This document shows, piece by piece, positions 47,630 through 61,031 of a stretch of DNA of 64,000 nucleotides. The DNA comes from Strongylocentrotus droebachiensis. Lineage: Eukaryota > Echinodermata > Echinoidea > Camarodonta > Strongylocentrotidae. The stretch is taken from contig JAVYIG010000062.1 of the NCBI GenBank assembly GCA_035222895.1, forward strand, positions 257,501 through 321,500. Direction: 5' to 3'. Each line of letters opens with the position of its first letter. Position 1 is the first letter of the stretch. The position numbers were made by a program, and so were the translations under genes. The notes beneath the pieces were generated by a model. It did not search any database. It was not told the origin of the DNA and saw only the letters and a program-made list of their open reading frames with translations.

Positions 47630-49366
47630 AGAGAGAGAGATTTTGTTTTTCTCAGACGAGTTCAAAATGCCTTTATAAACCATTTAGAAAACTTCCAACA
47701 ATCCCAGCTGCTGATTCATTCGTCCACTACTACTACTACTACTACTAGTGAAAATAATAATGATAATGATAATGATAAATATACACGTCACCAACATCAT
47801 CATCATCATAATAATAATAACAATTACATTTATATGGCGCTTTATACAGGCGTTTATAAGCACGCAGGTGGTACGGCTAACTATATAATTATTCATCATC
47901 ATCATCATCATCATCATCAACAACACCATCATCATCAACAACAACACCATCATCATCATGCATTCAACTCTACTACAAAACAGTTCTGGCATGTTAGGTA
48001 ATGTCTTAAAGAGCCTTTTTTTTTAGCTTACCCTGTGTAGCCTCGAAGATATTGAATCCTCTCCCGAAGCTTCGGGTCTGCTAAAGGCTTCAATTCGACG
48101 GATTCGAGTAATCAAAATGACGATCACTTCACTTAAAGTCCATAGACTGTTAGTACGGGACGCATGACCTTATAACAAGAAAATTCCATCACCTAGTTTT
48201 CTTGTCTTTGTTTTCCAAATTAATAATAACGAAGTTTCTCGAAATCCCATACGCGCAAGTGGGCTATTTCATACTTCACGTGTGATGTATATCCTGAAAA
48301 TTATATTTCTGTTCGTTCGCTCTGATGCCCATATACATAAATATGACTACACCCTTTCGTGCAACGTGATCTATTCACCGTCCCACAATTCATCTCTACG
48401 CTCTATTGGTTTCAGGACTATATATCTCGCCTTTTCCCAAATTATGGAATGCCCCATTATAGTTGAACCAGGACATTACGCAGCAGACAAGAAATGTTTG
48501 GAATATGTTTTTCGTGAAATTTGTCAAAGTCATGATTCACAAGGGATATGTCGACCTGTGCCAAAGGGAGGGGGGGATAAGTGGGTAAGCTATAAAAAAG
48601 GGCTATTTAATGATATTTATACCATAATATACCAGAACAATTTTGATGTAGAGGTTAGTTCATGATGAGTTGAGTTGAGTTGAGTCTATTGGTTTCACAT
48701 CTCACCTGCAGATATAATACAGATAACAAAATATACATAAAAGATATATTGTTTCATAATTCAAAAAATGATTATAGTAATTGACAAGGTAATCAGACTA
48801 CAAAGTTACATGTCATCACATTTGTTTGACATCTAATATCATTTAAAGGAAACCCAGACAAAAGTACGAACTGTAAAATGTGCAGGAACCTATAGAAAAG
48901 CAGAGCTTGTAAAGAATAGGTTCCTGGGAGACTTGAAAAAATGACAGGGACAGAAAATGTTTACTGTAGAGAGAAGTACACTATTAAAATTAAGTAGTTA
49001 GTAATTTGACAAATAATTGTTTGCGAGTTCAATAAAATACAATACAGAAAAAAGTGGGAAAATAAATACACTAAAACGAAGACGAGTAACGAGCCAATAA
49101 ATAGCAGAGTATTCACCTAATTCCATCACAGTCATGTTTGCACCACCTGAACGTTTACAAAAACCGAGCACTAGAAGCCATGAATTATTCATTCCTTTCC
49201 TGTTAAAATGATGATGATGATATGGTGGTCCTACACTCAAACCGGCAATCCTTGATCAGGTACTAAAGAAAAGTTCTTTTTTTTCCTTCTCTCTTCCATC
49301 CTTCCTTTAATTCTTTTTTTCTTTACTTCTTCCTTTCCCCCTCTCTCCCACTCTATTTCTGTCCCG

Positions 49367-49413
<47 letters not shown>

Positions 49414-51358
49414 CCCTCTCCTCTCCTCTCTCCCTCCCCTTTCTCTATCCCTCAGTTTCCCTGTCTCATTTGCCATTCTTTTAAACTCACTGCATGATTT
49501 TTAGGTGAACACAAATACCACATATAAAATAAAATCCCACGCAAAAGTAATATTTCTTTACATATGTTACTGTTTTCTTGTTAGTTTTACTGTCCTCGTT
49601 TCCACGGCGTTCACTTACAAAATGTGTTAAAAAAAACCTTTAGAATTCGTACTGATAACACGAATTAATGGCTTTCGATCGATAATCTGGGTTTGAAACC
49701 ATGTCAGAAAGCAATAAATCATCTGTTTTCGAACCCCCCTTAACAATAGCCTGTATTATTACTTTACATTTTCATCAACTGTATCCACGCTTGACAAAAT
49801 CAAAATAACAAGAATATATGTTTCACATAAAAGCCAATCCGTATTTTGCGTGAAAATTCAAATTGGACACCTTGGGTTTCTCACAAATGCCTAATCATAG
49901 TGGTAAATATTGTAAATAGATGTACAATAAAATCGGCTAATTTCACGGATCTGCTACAAAGTAGGCGATCAAATGCTCACTTTGTTTTTTTAATTTTAAA
50001 CTGATTTGTTATAAGTTATACTTTATACTTTTTCTGATCATCGCAAAAACAACCACAGGACAAAATAGTAAACCTTGTCCTTATTTCAAAGTGAAGTTTC
50101 AAATAATATTATAAGTACATGGCCTATTATTCTTATGTTTGGTGAGAAAATAATATTGTACTTTGATGAAAAATATGTTGTATTTTCGTTCATTTAACTA
50201 AATTCTTTAAATTGACTGTGCAAACATTTAAAAGATATGCGGATACTCACTATATTATTTGATTATGCCCCTTTGCAACGCAGCGCCCCCTCCCCGCCAG
50301 CGCTCTCTCTCTCTCTCTCTCTCTCTCCCTCTCTCCTTATTGAATACCTCACTATCTCTCCCATCCACATCCCCGTTCTCTTCCAATAATATATTTCCCT
50401 TCCTTCCCCATTATTAGTATATATGCCTACCCTCCATCCAAATTCTGTTCTTTCCTCTTTATTTTCTGCTCCTAATATACCAACGAAATTTGTCGCCCGG
50501 GGGCAGGGAGCACACCCCGTCATGATAATAGACAATGACTCACGCATGTCATTCTATTGATATTTTATAGTTATCTGTGTTAACCGGTTGACTACTGAAT
50601 TGTCTTTTCGCCATAGACGTAATATAATGAGTACCCGGTTAGAGTAGGCAATGGGTTAAAGCTCAATCACTACATAATTGGCGCTGGAAGGTTATGACAT
50701 GATGTAGCATACATGTACATTTCATAGATTTATTTCATGCGGTAATATAATAAGATAGGAATGATGCAGATGCGAGTTTTAGCTGGAAACTATTAAAATC
50801 AGGGGACTCGATGCTTCTTCAAGGCGTTGAGGGAGGGGCAAACGCAATAAGCAAGGTAAAGCTTATAAGAGGTTTTAAAAAAGTGCGTATTTTTTGGCGG
50901 AAGGCAACTGCCCCTTGAGCCCCCTCCATCGAATACTTTGGATAAAACATGAACCGATATAAATGTTTATGTACTGTATGTTCTCAATCTGTTGAAGATG
51001 TTGATTTGTAGTTTCGAATGTGCATGGATTTCTTTCCTGCCTCCAAAAATCAACACAAAATGCCGATTACCTATTAAAACGAAATGAAGTGTTGAAAATC
51101 TAAATATGATACTTGTAATCGTTCTTTAGCTAAATAGTAAAAATGCTTCGTTTAATTCGTAAACAAATCTAAATGGGTTAATTCATGAGTATACAAAATT
51201 CATGAATTGATTCACTTTCCACAAAAATAGAAGTACCCAAATGTATATATGAGTAAAAGGTATACAGCTATAATTCACTTGTGACTATCTTGTTTCTCTT
51301 GATGACTGTTTAATGTGTAAATAAAAAATAACGGTCATACAAACTTTAAGCCTCAATA
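47630..51358. other. Long stretch without a supported gene, microsatellite-rich
   Basis: ACT, AAT and CAT trinucleotide runs at 47725-47960, a GTTGA run at 48666-48682, a CT microsatellite at 49373-49412 and another at 50306-50335. An open frame at 48282-48665 (127 codons, contains GHYAADKKCLEYVFREICQS) has no family resemblance and is left uncalled. Confidence 0.5.
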
Positions 51359-51360
51359 TA

Positions 51361-52240
51361 CAGTGCGTCCCAGAAAAAACGAAACCGAGAAGTATCAATG
51401 TTCTATTATAACTTAATCACAACTATAATTAATGAATGATACATATTTGGAAAGCTTAGAGTCTCCTCTTTCATGTGATGCTACTCAGATAATGCATATT
51501 TCACGCATGAGTGATTAAAAGCAATTTGAAGGAAGGAAACCAAAAAGACATTTGGCGGGCGGTATCTGAATTTCGAAGAAAAATTCACATTTCCAGAAAG
51601 TTGAGTTTCTGCCCTTTCATATGACACCTCAATCAGGAAAAATGAGCAAGGAATGACAAAGTTCTGTTTGTTTAAAGTAGTGCTTGCATTTCCATAATTT
51701 TATTAAACGAATTCGTTTTCACTGGCTGCCTGCCGTATCAATAAACGAAATTAACAAAAGACTTAACTCCGTTTCGTTGACAATCAGCCGTAGACGACAG
51801 TCTTCATGCATGGCTGATTGTCAACGAAACGGAGTTAAGTCTTTTGTCAAATCTGCATTTTGCTACGGCAGGCACCCAGTGAAAACGAATTCGTTTGTTA
51901 AAATTATGAAAATGTAAGGGCTACTTTAAACAAACAGAACTTTGTTATTCCTGGCTCATTTTTCTTGATTGAGGTATCATATGAAAGAGCAGAAAATGAA
52001 CTTTCTAGAAATATGAATTTTTCTTTGAAATTCAGATACCGCCCGCCAAATTACTTTTTGGTTTCCTTCCTTCAAATTGCTTTTATTCACTCATGCGTAA
52101 AATATGCATCACGTGAGTAGCATCAACTGAAAGAGGAGACTCTAAGCTTTCTAAATATGTATCATTCATTAATTATGGTTGTGATTAAGCTATGATAAAA
52201 CATCGATACTTCTCGGTTTCGTTTTTTCTGGGACGCACTG
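51361..52240. mobile_element. 880-bp near-perfect palindromic MITE
   Basis: Left arm (51361 to about 51790) and right arm (about 51812-52240) are inverted copies over some 430 bp with few differences. The loop is only about 22 bp (GTAGACGACAGTCTTCATGC). Termini CAGTGCGTCCCAGAAAAAA, flanked by TA (51359-51360, 52241-52242), point to the Tc1/mariner group. It has no transposase. A transcript would form one long hairpin. Confidence 0.9.
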
Positions 52241-52242
52241 TA

Positions 52243-53743
52243 TAAATAATTAAACGGAGTGAGCTACACAAAAACTTCGGAGCATTTCTAGGCATGGCAG
52301 CTTCAGGATTTAGTTTTTTTTTCATAAGGGGGGAAATATCTCAAAACTGACTTCTCTCTGATTTGTTTTTCTTGCCGTAGAGATGACGAACCCTATGCCT
52401 GATATCAAAACATCCATGAATCCACATAATGTAGAAGACGAAGACTAGAAGGGCTTGTCACCCTGTTCCGTTCTTAATTATATGATAGCGATGCTATAAT
52501 ATTAACATTCTTAGGTATTTTGAAGCAGTTTAAGAATTAATCGTGGCAGGTACTCATACTGCAATAAAATAATAAGAAAGGAAAAAAACGAAAAATAAAC
52601 AAGAAAACTACTACGTGTGATGACGCACTTAGGCAGCGATTTTAAACTCGATATTTTTTTCTTCAGATTAAGTCAATGAATTTCTTTTTACAAACAATCT
52701 CTATTTTTGAGTAGAGGCGGGTCGGTGCTACACATACGACTGAGATGGCGGTCTTCACTCAGGTCCCAAAGGAACTATTTAGCTGACTGTTTTAATAACG
52801 TCAATCGTTTAGTTTTGGAATTCTTCGACATTAGATAGCTTGTTGTACAGATGGCACTGAAATAAAAAATATATATACTACTACTATTTGCAAAGCCATT
52901 CAGTTAAATCGTTTGTATTGATGTTATTGTCGGAATTTTGTGGTGGATATATTGTTATTTCAACTGTTCAATTGTTGTTGTGTGTCATTTGAGTCGTAAT
53001 CGGGATGATGTCAATCAAATGGCGCATTCTGAAAGCATAACATAATTGTATTTATATTTGTTTTTAAACATTGACAAAACAATGCAGAAGGCATGAAACG
53101 ACTTCCACCAAACTTAATCTCGCAGTGTTACGCCCTCTACAGTGTCATCAAAATGTACTTTTTTGCATTTTCACATCCACCTACCCTTACGCACACACAT
53201 CTATTAACACGACGAACACCCTATCCTGCCCACACACTCAATAAATGGAATGCTTAGTTTCACGAGTAACTCCCAATCACTCTTCTAAAATTGGACATTC
53301 GAACGTGAGGTAACTGTTTTTTAAACACTTTGACCATTCCATGACTGCTGTATATCGGATTATGACTTTCACATTCATCACTCGATCAGGGGTAAACGAG
53401 AGAACAAAATTATCATCTTGTTAAATCCTAAAATTTACTGTATGAAAGTGATATTCTAATTGTAATAATATATATATATATATATATATCTGTAAAGCGC
53501 TTTGAGAGTTCGGTCCTGAAAAGCGCTATATAAGAACTAGCTATTATCATCATTATTATTGTTCTGTTGGTAGCGAAAATTGTGTTGTATGACCGATAGA
53601 TAGGAATTTGACAAGGCCTTCATATTTCAGCAATGTTTAGCAAGGTCCTGTATTTTCAGGGAGGCGACGACGGTAGATTGTTTTTGTAACATAATCATGA
53701 ATTTTAGTGATATCTAGAGTGTCTACATTGTGGCTACTTTCAA
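52243..53743. other. Non-coding stretch
   Basis: At about 53465-53560 a TA microsatellite is followed by GTAAAGCGCTTTGAGAGTTC, AAAAGCGCTATATAAGAACT and an ATT run. This is a SINE/LINE 3' module also seen near 28850 and 30730. No gene. Confidence 0.55.
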
Positions 53744-53751
53744 CGTACCAA

Positions 53752-55901
53752 CAGGGGCGTCGCCAAAGGGGGGGGGGGGGTGTGGGGGGGTGCGACACCC
53801 CCCCCCCACCTGTCAGGATATTGTCGGTAAAATTGCGCTGCCGTCGGGAAAAAAAGAAAAGGGGGTGGAAAAAAGAGAGGGAAAAAAAGAGAGGGAAAAA
53901 AAGAGAGGAAAAAAAAGAGAGGGAAAAAAAGAGAGGGAAAAAAAGAGAAGGAAAAAAGAGAGGGAAAGGGAAAGAAAAGAAAAAAAAAAAAGGAAAAGAA
54001 AAGAAAGAAAGGAAAAGAAAGGAAAGAAAAGAGAAGAAAGAAAGAGAAAAAAGAAAAAGAGGGAGGAGAGGAAAGAAAGGAAAAGAAAGAAAAGGAAAAA
54101 AGAAGAAAAAAGAGTGAAAGGGAAACAAAAGAAACGGGGGATGAAAGAGAGGAGAGAGAGGGGAGGTAAGAGTCTGAGAGAGGAGAAGTGGGAGTAAAAG
54201 AGAGAAGGGGTTTTGGGATGGAGTAGTCTCGTCGAGGGAGCAAGAAAGACACGGGTAAATATGTTGCTGTGTCGGGTCAGCTGTGTCGGTAATCTTGCTC
54301 GATCCTCATGTACTATATCAATGAAGAAGTTTGTCGGTGAGATGTACGGTATATTGTCGGTCGGCCGACAACTTTTTTTCCCTACGAACTGTGACTTCTT
54401 ATCCGCTGTGACGACTTCGAGAGTGACTACAACTACAATACTTGTATAATATCCTATAATATCAGGTAAAGAAATCAGAGGTTTAAGATTTTCGGGGAAT
54501 CTAAATTCAAACAAGGTTTAAGAGTCAACAATGGTACGACGAATCGTCTTCCTTTCTTTATATTGTGATGAAACGCCAAAAATTCCGCGCTTCGCGCGGA
54601 AGGGAAAACTTCATTTAGACGAGTCGAGAACGGTACAATGAATGGTCTTCTTTCTCCAATAATTTAAGGAAACGTCAAAGCTTCCGCGCTTCGCGCGAGA
54701 GTGGGAAACTGAATTCAGACAAATAGGGCTTATTAAAAGTCGAAAACGGTACAACGAATCGTGTTCTTTCTCTAATAATTTGAGGAAACGTCAAAGCTTT
54801 CGCGCTTCGCGCGAGAGGGGTAAACTGAATTCAGATGAATAGGGCTTAATAAGATTCGAAAACGGTAGGGAATCGTCTCCCTTTATCTATATTGTGATGA
54901 AACGCCAAAAATTCTGCGCTTCTCGCGGAAGGGAAAAACTTCATTTAGACGAGTCGAGAACGGTACGACGAATCGTCTTCTTTCTCTAATAATTTATGAG
55001 ACGTCAAAACTTTCGCGCTTGGCGCGGGAGGGGGTTTGCTTCATTCAGATAAGGATTAAGAGTCGAGAACAGTACACCGAATCGTCTGCTTTTTCTCATA
55101 ATTTAATGAAACGTCAAAGCTTCCGCGCTTCGCGCGGGAGGGGGAGAAACTGAATTCAGACAAGGATTAAGAGTTGAGAACAGTACACCGAATCGTCTGC
55201 TTTTTCTCATAATTTAATGAAACGTCAAAGCTTTCGCGCTTCGCGCGGAAGGGGGAAAAACTGAATTCAGACAAGGATTAAGAGTCGAGAACAGTACACC
55301 GAATCGTCTGCTTTTTCTCATAATTTAATGAAATGTCAAAAGGGGGGGGAACTGAATTCAGAAAAGGATAAACAGTCGAGAACGGTACAGCAAATCGTCT
55401 TCTTTTTTATAATAATTTAATGAAACGTCAAAGCTTTCGCGCTTCGCGCGGGAGGGGGGGGGACTTCATTCAGCCAAGGATTACCAGTCGAAAACGGTAC
55501 AATTAATCGTCTTCTTTTCCTAATAATTTAAGGAAACGTCTAAGCTTCCGCGCTTCGCGCGGGAGGCCCATCATCCACACACCCCTAATGAGCGCGCTTT
55601 TAAGTGTTTCTCTTACTCACTAACGCCCCGCCAGCATTAAAATATTATCTATGGTGCTGACTAAATTGAAGAAATAATTCGTATATTTATGTCGTCGAGG
55701 AAAATGACCATTTTGTGCATATGCAAGTACTATAGATAGTCCATAGGAAAAACAATTTAGCCTTCGGCCCCAGGTTTATAGGGTTGAATTTGTAGATATT
55801 GGACATTTAATTTTGTCGGTAATTGGTAGCTAGTTTTGTCGGTAATCGTTGGCCTCTACACCCCCCCCCCCCCCACTGAAAAAGGTCTAGCGACGCCCCT
55901 G
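53752..55901 (+). mobile_element. Complete non-autonomous hAT element, 2,150 bp
   Basis: Perfect 12-bp terminal inverted repeats CAGGGGCGTCGC / GCGACGCCCCTG and an 8-bp target duplication CGTACCAA on both sides (53744-53751, 55902-55909). The 8-bp duplication and the CAGGGGCG start are typical of hAT transposons. TTGTCGGTAA motifs lie near both ends (53820; 55814 and 55835) and at 54337-54360, as expected for subterminal transposase sites. Inside are a GA-rich tract (53850-54200) and a 110-bp tandem array (54520-55570). No transposase frame exists. Confidence 0.93.
54520..55570. repeat. 110-bp tandem array with CGCGCTTCGCGCG hairpins inside the hAT element
   Basis: Nine to ten units of about 99-116 bp: GAGAACGGTACAACGAATCG, TCTTCTTTCTCTAATAATTT, ATGAAACGTCAAAGCTT, then CGCGCTTCGCGCG and a G run with AACTGAATTCAGACAAGG. 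The hairpin core occurs at 54586, 54685, 54801, about 54915 (mutated), 55014 (one change), 55124, 55235, 55438 and 55549; the unit near 55340 has lost it. Confidence 0.92.
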
Positions 55902-55909
55902 CGTACCAA

Positions 55910-58560
55910 CCGGCTTTGCAACGTTAATAACTCGTTATTTAAAATGTGCTTTGATATCCTTTAACACCAAACAAGAAGTGCAGTAGTAAATATTGCACTT
56001 TACAAATTTGAATGGAATTAATCACCAGCGATTTAATAAATGACAACGGTTAATTTCTTTTATTCTTTTCCTTTTTCTCATTCAGAGCACTTGTAGGGAA
56101 CAAAGTTTGAACAGAGGGAATTCTGATATTATTAGGAGGAGATTGAGACCCCCTTTTATTAAATCATTTATCCATACTTTATTTCTTTATTTCTTTATTA
56201 GGTTATTTAATTATTTATTTATTCAATTATTTCACGGTAATTTTTTCATTTGTCTATCATTCTATACATATATCTTTTTACGCATCCATTTATTTATTTA
56301 TTTATTCATTTATTTGATTACTTATTTATTTATTTGTAAATCTATCTATTGTAACGTGAAGCCTTACTTTTCATGCTGACAACCGGTGTCCAGATTTGTT
56401 TTTATTGGTGTAAAGTTGTGGAATGTACATCATATTACTTCCTTCTGGGCAGAGCCAGGTCCATATACAAGATGGTGTGGTCCTGGAGTGGTTCTGCAGG
56501 TAAACTCAAATGATTTGGTGAAATTGAACCTGTTTACATGGTTTACGAATGACTTTGGTAACTCATCTATTCAAACCGTGTCCGAAAATGTTAAAAAATG
56601 AAAATCGTCACGTTGTAAATCGGGTGGTGAAACTAAAATCATTCTTCCTAGGGATAACCATTTCTACATCCGACGAAACTTCCCAAACCGAGGATTGGCT
56701 GTTATGATGGCATGTGAATTATAACTGATACAATTGAAACGTAATTAAACAGTTCATACTCTGCAGCTTTCAAATGGGTCCGTTATGGAAGCTTGCTTAC
56801 CGCATTTAAGGCTTGGATATGATTTTAATTGCGGTACATTTGTGAGTGATTAATTTTCAATCAATCGCTCGCTGGATCGTGATTTAAATAATCCGTTTAA
56901 ACCCTACTTGATTAGCTTTTCTACATCAGATGTTCATTATCTAAGGCTTGTACGACCAACATGAGCAGTGACGTAGAGTAATTCTTGCAATTGGGAAGGT
57001 TAATGTGAAGATTTGTATAATATACAACTTGTGAAATATATGAAGGAACTGAAATAATCTACAGAGGTTAAATCAATATTTCAGCCACTTTGCCAAAGCG
57101 ACTCCAAAACCGATTTCAATGCGAACGATTCTGGTCCATTATGGTTATATCCATTTCATGTTTGATCTGTTGTCATCCTGGCGTCGGTCTCCGTTTTGTG
57201 ACAGGGTATCACAGCTCGTGCAAAGTTGGTTTCCAAAAGATCGATTTTCTTTCTTTCATTGAGGATTTCAAGCATTCCGCGTATTTTTGTGCCTTGTGCA
57301 TGCTCGATTTGTGAACTACAAAATAACATAAATTAAGCGTAGATAGGATTTGGACCATTTGAGGTATACTTGTATGAAATAATAATTATTGCTCTCGACA
57401 ATCCGCACGGGGTGTCGAACTACAATCCTGTATATTCTCTCCGACCTCTTTACAAAGCATTAACTCCATTAGAAGTATTGAACCGCAATCGTTCATATTC
57501 AGATTCAGATAATTAACATTTTTCATTCGTCATGAATCTGCCCTAATATTCAGATGGTTTTGATAGAAGCAAACATTTTAAAGAAGCAGTTCAGCAAAAG
57601 TTTGAGCAAAATCCAGTTATAAATTATGAAAACTACCAACTCTGTGAGGAATATTGCGAGCTCCCCTCCAATCTGCTACTAACATTTTCTCTAAAGAAAT
57701 GTTTGTTCATTCACGCACCCGAGATATATTCCCTGCAAATACGTTTTTTAATGAAACTCCTCTTGAAAATATTCTTCCTATATCAACGACTAAGGGGGGG
57801 GGGATATGATATCGTCAGTATAGAGAGAATAAGAGAGGACCTCGTAAGAAATGTCACAGATGTGCCTATTTTTGGTTGATTGATTTACAAGTTCAAACAT
57901 TCATAACTTTCTAAAATTCAATGATACAAAAGATCAATCTTAGAGTCTTCGGTCTTCGGCTTTGGAAGGTCTTTTTTTTTGTAAACATCGTACTTAAGAG
58001 TAAGTACGTCATAAATCTTTGAAAAATAAGCTAAATAATCTTCACACCAAGAGCTCACTTTTCTGCGACCCGATAATGCGGCCTGGATTTTCTCGTCAAG
58101 GAAAAACGTAGCAGTCCTTCGTTGACCATCTAATGATGTCTACCATTAATATTTTATTCGATAATAATGCAACGTATAGAGTATCTCTGAAACAGCTAAA
58201 TGACGAGGGGGAAAGCTCTGATCGCCAGAGTATTCTCAAAGGAGGATCTATGCTATCATCATATCTATCCATCATCAATCATGCCGCAGTCACACTGCTC
58301 AACTGACTCCACTCTGGTTTAAAAAACGTCCGATTCGTGGTCATCCGAGGTGAAACCCACATCTCGTTAGTGTGATTTGGGTTACAATACGCTACTTTAT
58401 AGGACATTTTAAGTGTTACGCTGTTGGATTGGGAATAAGGTTTAATGGAATTAAATATATAATTTCATGACAGTAGGAAATAATGTGAATTATGCAATGA
58501 TCAACGACTGTGGGTCGTTCTGGGCACACGAATTTGATACGAAAGGAATTATAACTAAGT
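55910..58560. other. Non-coding stretch
   Basis: An ATTT-rich microsatellite lies at 56160-56345. At 56386-56430 the plus strand reads SRFVFIGVKLWNVHH, faintly like a LINE RT C-terminus (WN motif), but it is too short to call. Nothing else. Confidence 0.5.
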
Positions 58561-58601
58561 CCTTGTTATTTAACGTTTGAAGAACAGGAAGATGGGATTG
58601 A

Positions 58602-58841
58602 TTGGTGTACAAATCATTACACAATCTTGCCCCTTCTTATTTGAAGGATCGTTTTAATTATAATAATTATTTATACGGGTTGAGATCCCGGGGAAATTTA
58701 GCTCTACCCAAACCGAAATCCGAGAGCTGCCGGAGAATGTTTTTATATAGAGGCTCGCGAGAATTTAACCGCTTACCTAACAATATTAAACTCTCCAACA
58801 GCTTAAGTGTTTTTTGCAAAGAACTATCTGCCATTCATTGA
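58602..58841 (+). pseudogene. Non-LTR retrotransposon RT, C-terminal fragment
   Basis: 79 codons: VYKSLHNLAPSYLKDRF, YGLRSRGNLALPKPKSES, then MFLYRGSREFNRLPNNIKLS and SLSVFCKELSA. The Y.SLHNLAPSYL, LR..GNL..P and RG...FN.LP..I motifs are the conserved C-terminal end of CR1/Jockey-type RTs (usually WN.LP). It ends at TGA 58839-58841. Nothing upstream is readable, so it is a 5'-truncated insertion. Confidence 0.85.
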
Positions 58842-60100
58842 TCTTGCCTAGACTTTCAGTGGTATTATGCCTTGCCAGAAGTTACACTTAGCTGTGGGGG
58901 GGGGGGGGGCGGGGGGACACATTACTAGTAATTAGGGTAGACATGTATTTAAGTTTTACTTGTGTATGTAAACATAATTGTGTAAATCAAGCTGCTGTTT
59001 GAAACTATTGATGCTTTTTCTTTCGTGTAGCCCGAAAGTGTATGGTATTTTTTGCCTCGTCTTTCTTTCTACTGCACGATGGCTGAATGCTCAAATTTGT
59101 GGGTTTGTTTTGATTGGTACGCGGCAATACACCGTTTTCCTCTTGTGGTCAAGTTTACTCATGCCTGCCCTAGGACAAGCTATGTAGTCACCTGATAGCG
59201 AGCGGCCGCATCACAATGGTCGGAATGCGAATCGCATTCATTTGCGTTGCTAGCTGGGATAAGCTTTTTAACTTGTCCCGGCTGGCAACAAGCACTGCGT
59301 ACCTTCTATTGGGGTGCGATAGTTTGTTGTCAGGTGTGTGTATGGCATTTTTAATTAGCGTTTGATGATGGCGTGTGTATAAATTTTGGCCTCATAAGGG
59401 AAAATCGTTTATTGACGTTTATAGTTGAGGATCGATTGTCGGATAGAGAATTAGACAACACAGTGGGCGGGTCTCTCGCGTGGGGTTTGGAATTACATGG
59501 TGTTATGCTGGGCGCGTCCGGGATCCGTGAATAAGGTAGCATATTTTGTACTTGTTCATTCACCTATTCAATTGCTTTGATTTCTTTCCCCGGACGCGCC
59601 AGGCGTTACATGTGCCTTCCACACGCTTTGCAAGAGAGTTCTTCTCCATTTCTCTTTCTCCCTTTCCCTCTCTCTCTCTCTCTCTCTATCTCTCTTTCTT
59701 GCAGTCGTTCCTCTTACTGTTTCGCGCATAGCGGGTTAATTATCCGCAAATCTCAGCAATTGTAAATGTATAGCCTTTTCTTGCTTTTAATTGTTTTGTT
59801 TCATTGGTTAACACGAAAGAGGACATGCAAGTGTTATACTCAGCAGCTTGTGCATTATTTTTAAAATTTCTATTTACGTAATGTTTCTTTTAATTGTACC
59901 TGGACCCCCAGGAAGAACAGTGTCATATATTTTTATGACACTGAACGGGCAATCCAGCCAATCATTTTTAAGCAATCTATATACACATGTAATTTTTTTT
60001 TTTTTTTTTAATTCTGTTATGTTTCATTTCGTTTTATGTCATATGTTATTTGTCTTTTTAATATGATTGGAAAATAAATACAATACAATACAATTGATCA
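58842..60100. other. Non-coding stretch with small hairpin and LINE-like tail
   Basis: A poly-G tract lies at 58896-58915. GGGCGCGTCCGGG (59511-59523) faces CCCCGGACGCGCC (59589-59601) about 65 bp away. A CT run lies at 59669-59690. T-rich sequence ends GGAAAATAAATACAATACAA near 60090, a LINE-style tail. Confidence 0.5.
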
Positions 60101-61031
60101 TTCGGTACATGTGACATTGTTTTCAAGAAAAAAGATTCCCCAATAGGAAGGCATTTGTGCTTGTTCTTTTTTTTTCTTTTAGCAAGAGCGGGTATAGACG
60201 GAGATACTCCCACTTACCCGAATTTTATATCTGAGCAACATTTATTATTAAGGTTGGCAGCTGTGTTGTTAGTCTGTATTCGTTGCTTTTGAAGAAAAAC
60301 AAATCAAAATACTTCAGACGGACACTTTGTCACGGCTCTCAAATATTGAATACCACCTTAATAATAGGAGGTATATTGAGTTAGTGTTTATGTTTATCGT
60401 GAAGACGGGCCCCGGGCTTTAGAATTCCTCGTTTCGTGTATACGAGAATTAGATAATTAACATAATTTCCCATTAATTTCATTATGTCTGGAGGATGCCA
60501 TTCATAACATGGGGGGTACCGAATTGTGATTATAGAAGCGTAGAAATTCGCCCCTCTTCAAACATCACTGAAAGTAACTGTGAGTAAAGTAAAGAGAAAG
60601 GGATATCTTGTTCGACGGGAGACAGACCCTTAGGGAATTCGTCAACGGAGCCTACCCCCCCCCCCCCCCCGCCCCCTCCCCTGAGTTTAAAGAAAAAATA
60701 ACCACACTATTTTGACGTTTGAGAAGTCATGTAATGTAATTTGCTTGAGATATATTTCATTAGCTGAAAAAGTGTTTTCAATTGATGTAAAGCAAGACAC
60801 TTATCATTTTCATCAGGAGAGACTTTTTCAAAGATTGAATTATATTCTATTGTACTAGCACTTTCGGCTAATGATAAAATTATTTAAAAATAGGCCTAGT
60901 ATTGTGAATAATAATAAAAACATTTTTTTATTTGGGGGGTGTTGTTGTTATTTCTGTTTTATTTCTCGGACGAGTAGAAGACGAGACGCGGAAGCTTAGT
61001 TTTGCCGGAGGTTAAATTTCATATTTAATGA
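60101..61031. other. Non-coding stretch
   Basis: Nothing recognised apart from a poly-C tract at 60655-60678. Confidence 0.55.

Noticed and set aside
48282..48665. 127-codon plus-strand frame
   Set aside because: Irregular composition, no recognisable motif, no supporting signals. Chance length in this region.
53637..54514. Several 130-230 codon frames, Lys/Glu/Arg-rich on plus and Phe/Leu/Ser-rich on minus
   Set aside because: They lie on the GA-rich tract of the hAT element. Low-complexity frames on both strands are not genes.
56386..56601. Another LINE RT C-terminus (FVFIGVKLWN)
   Set aside because: Only about 12 residues resemble the motif; the rest does not follow the family.
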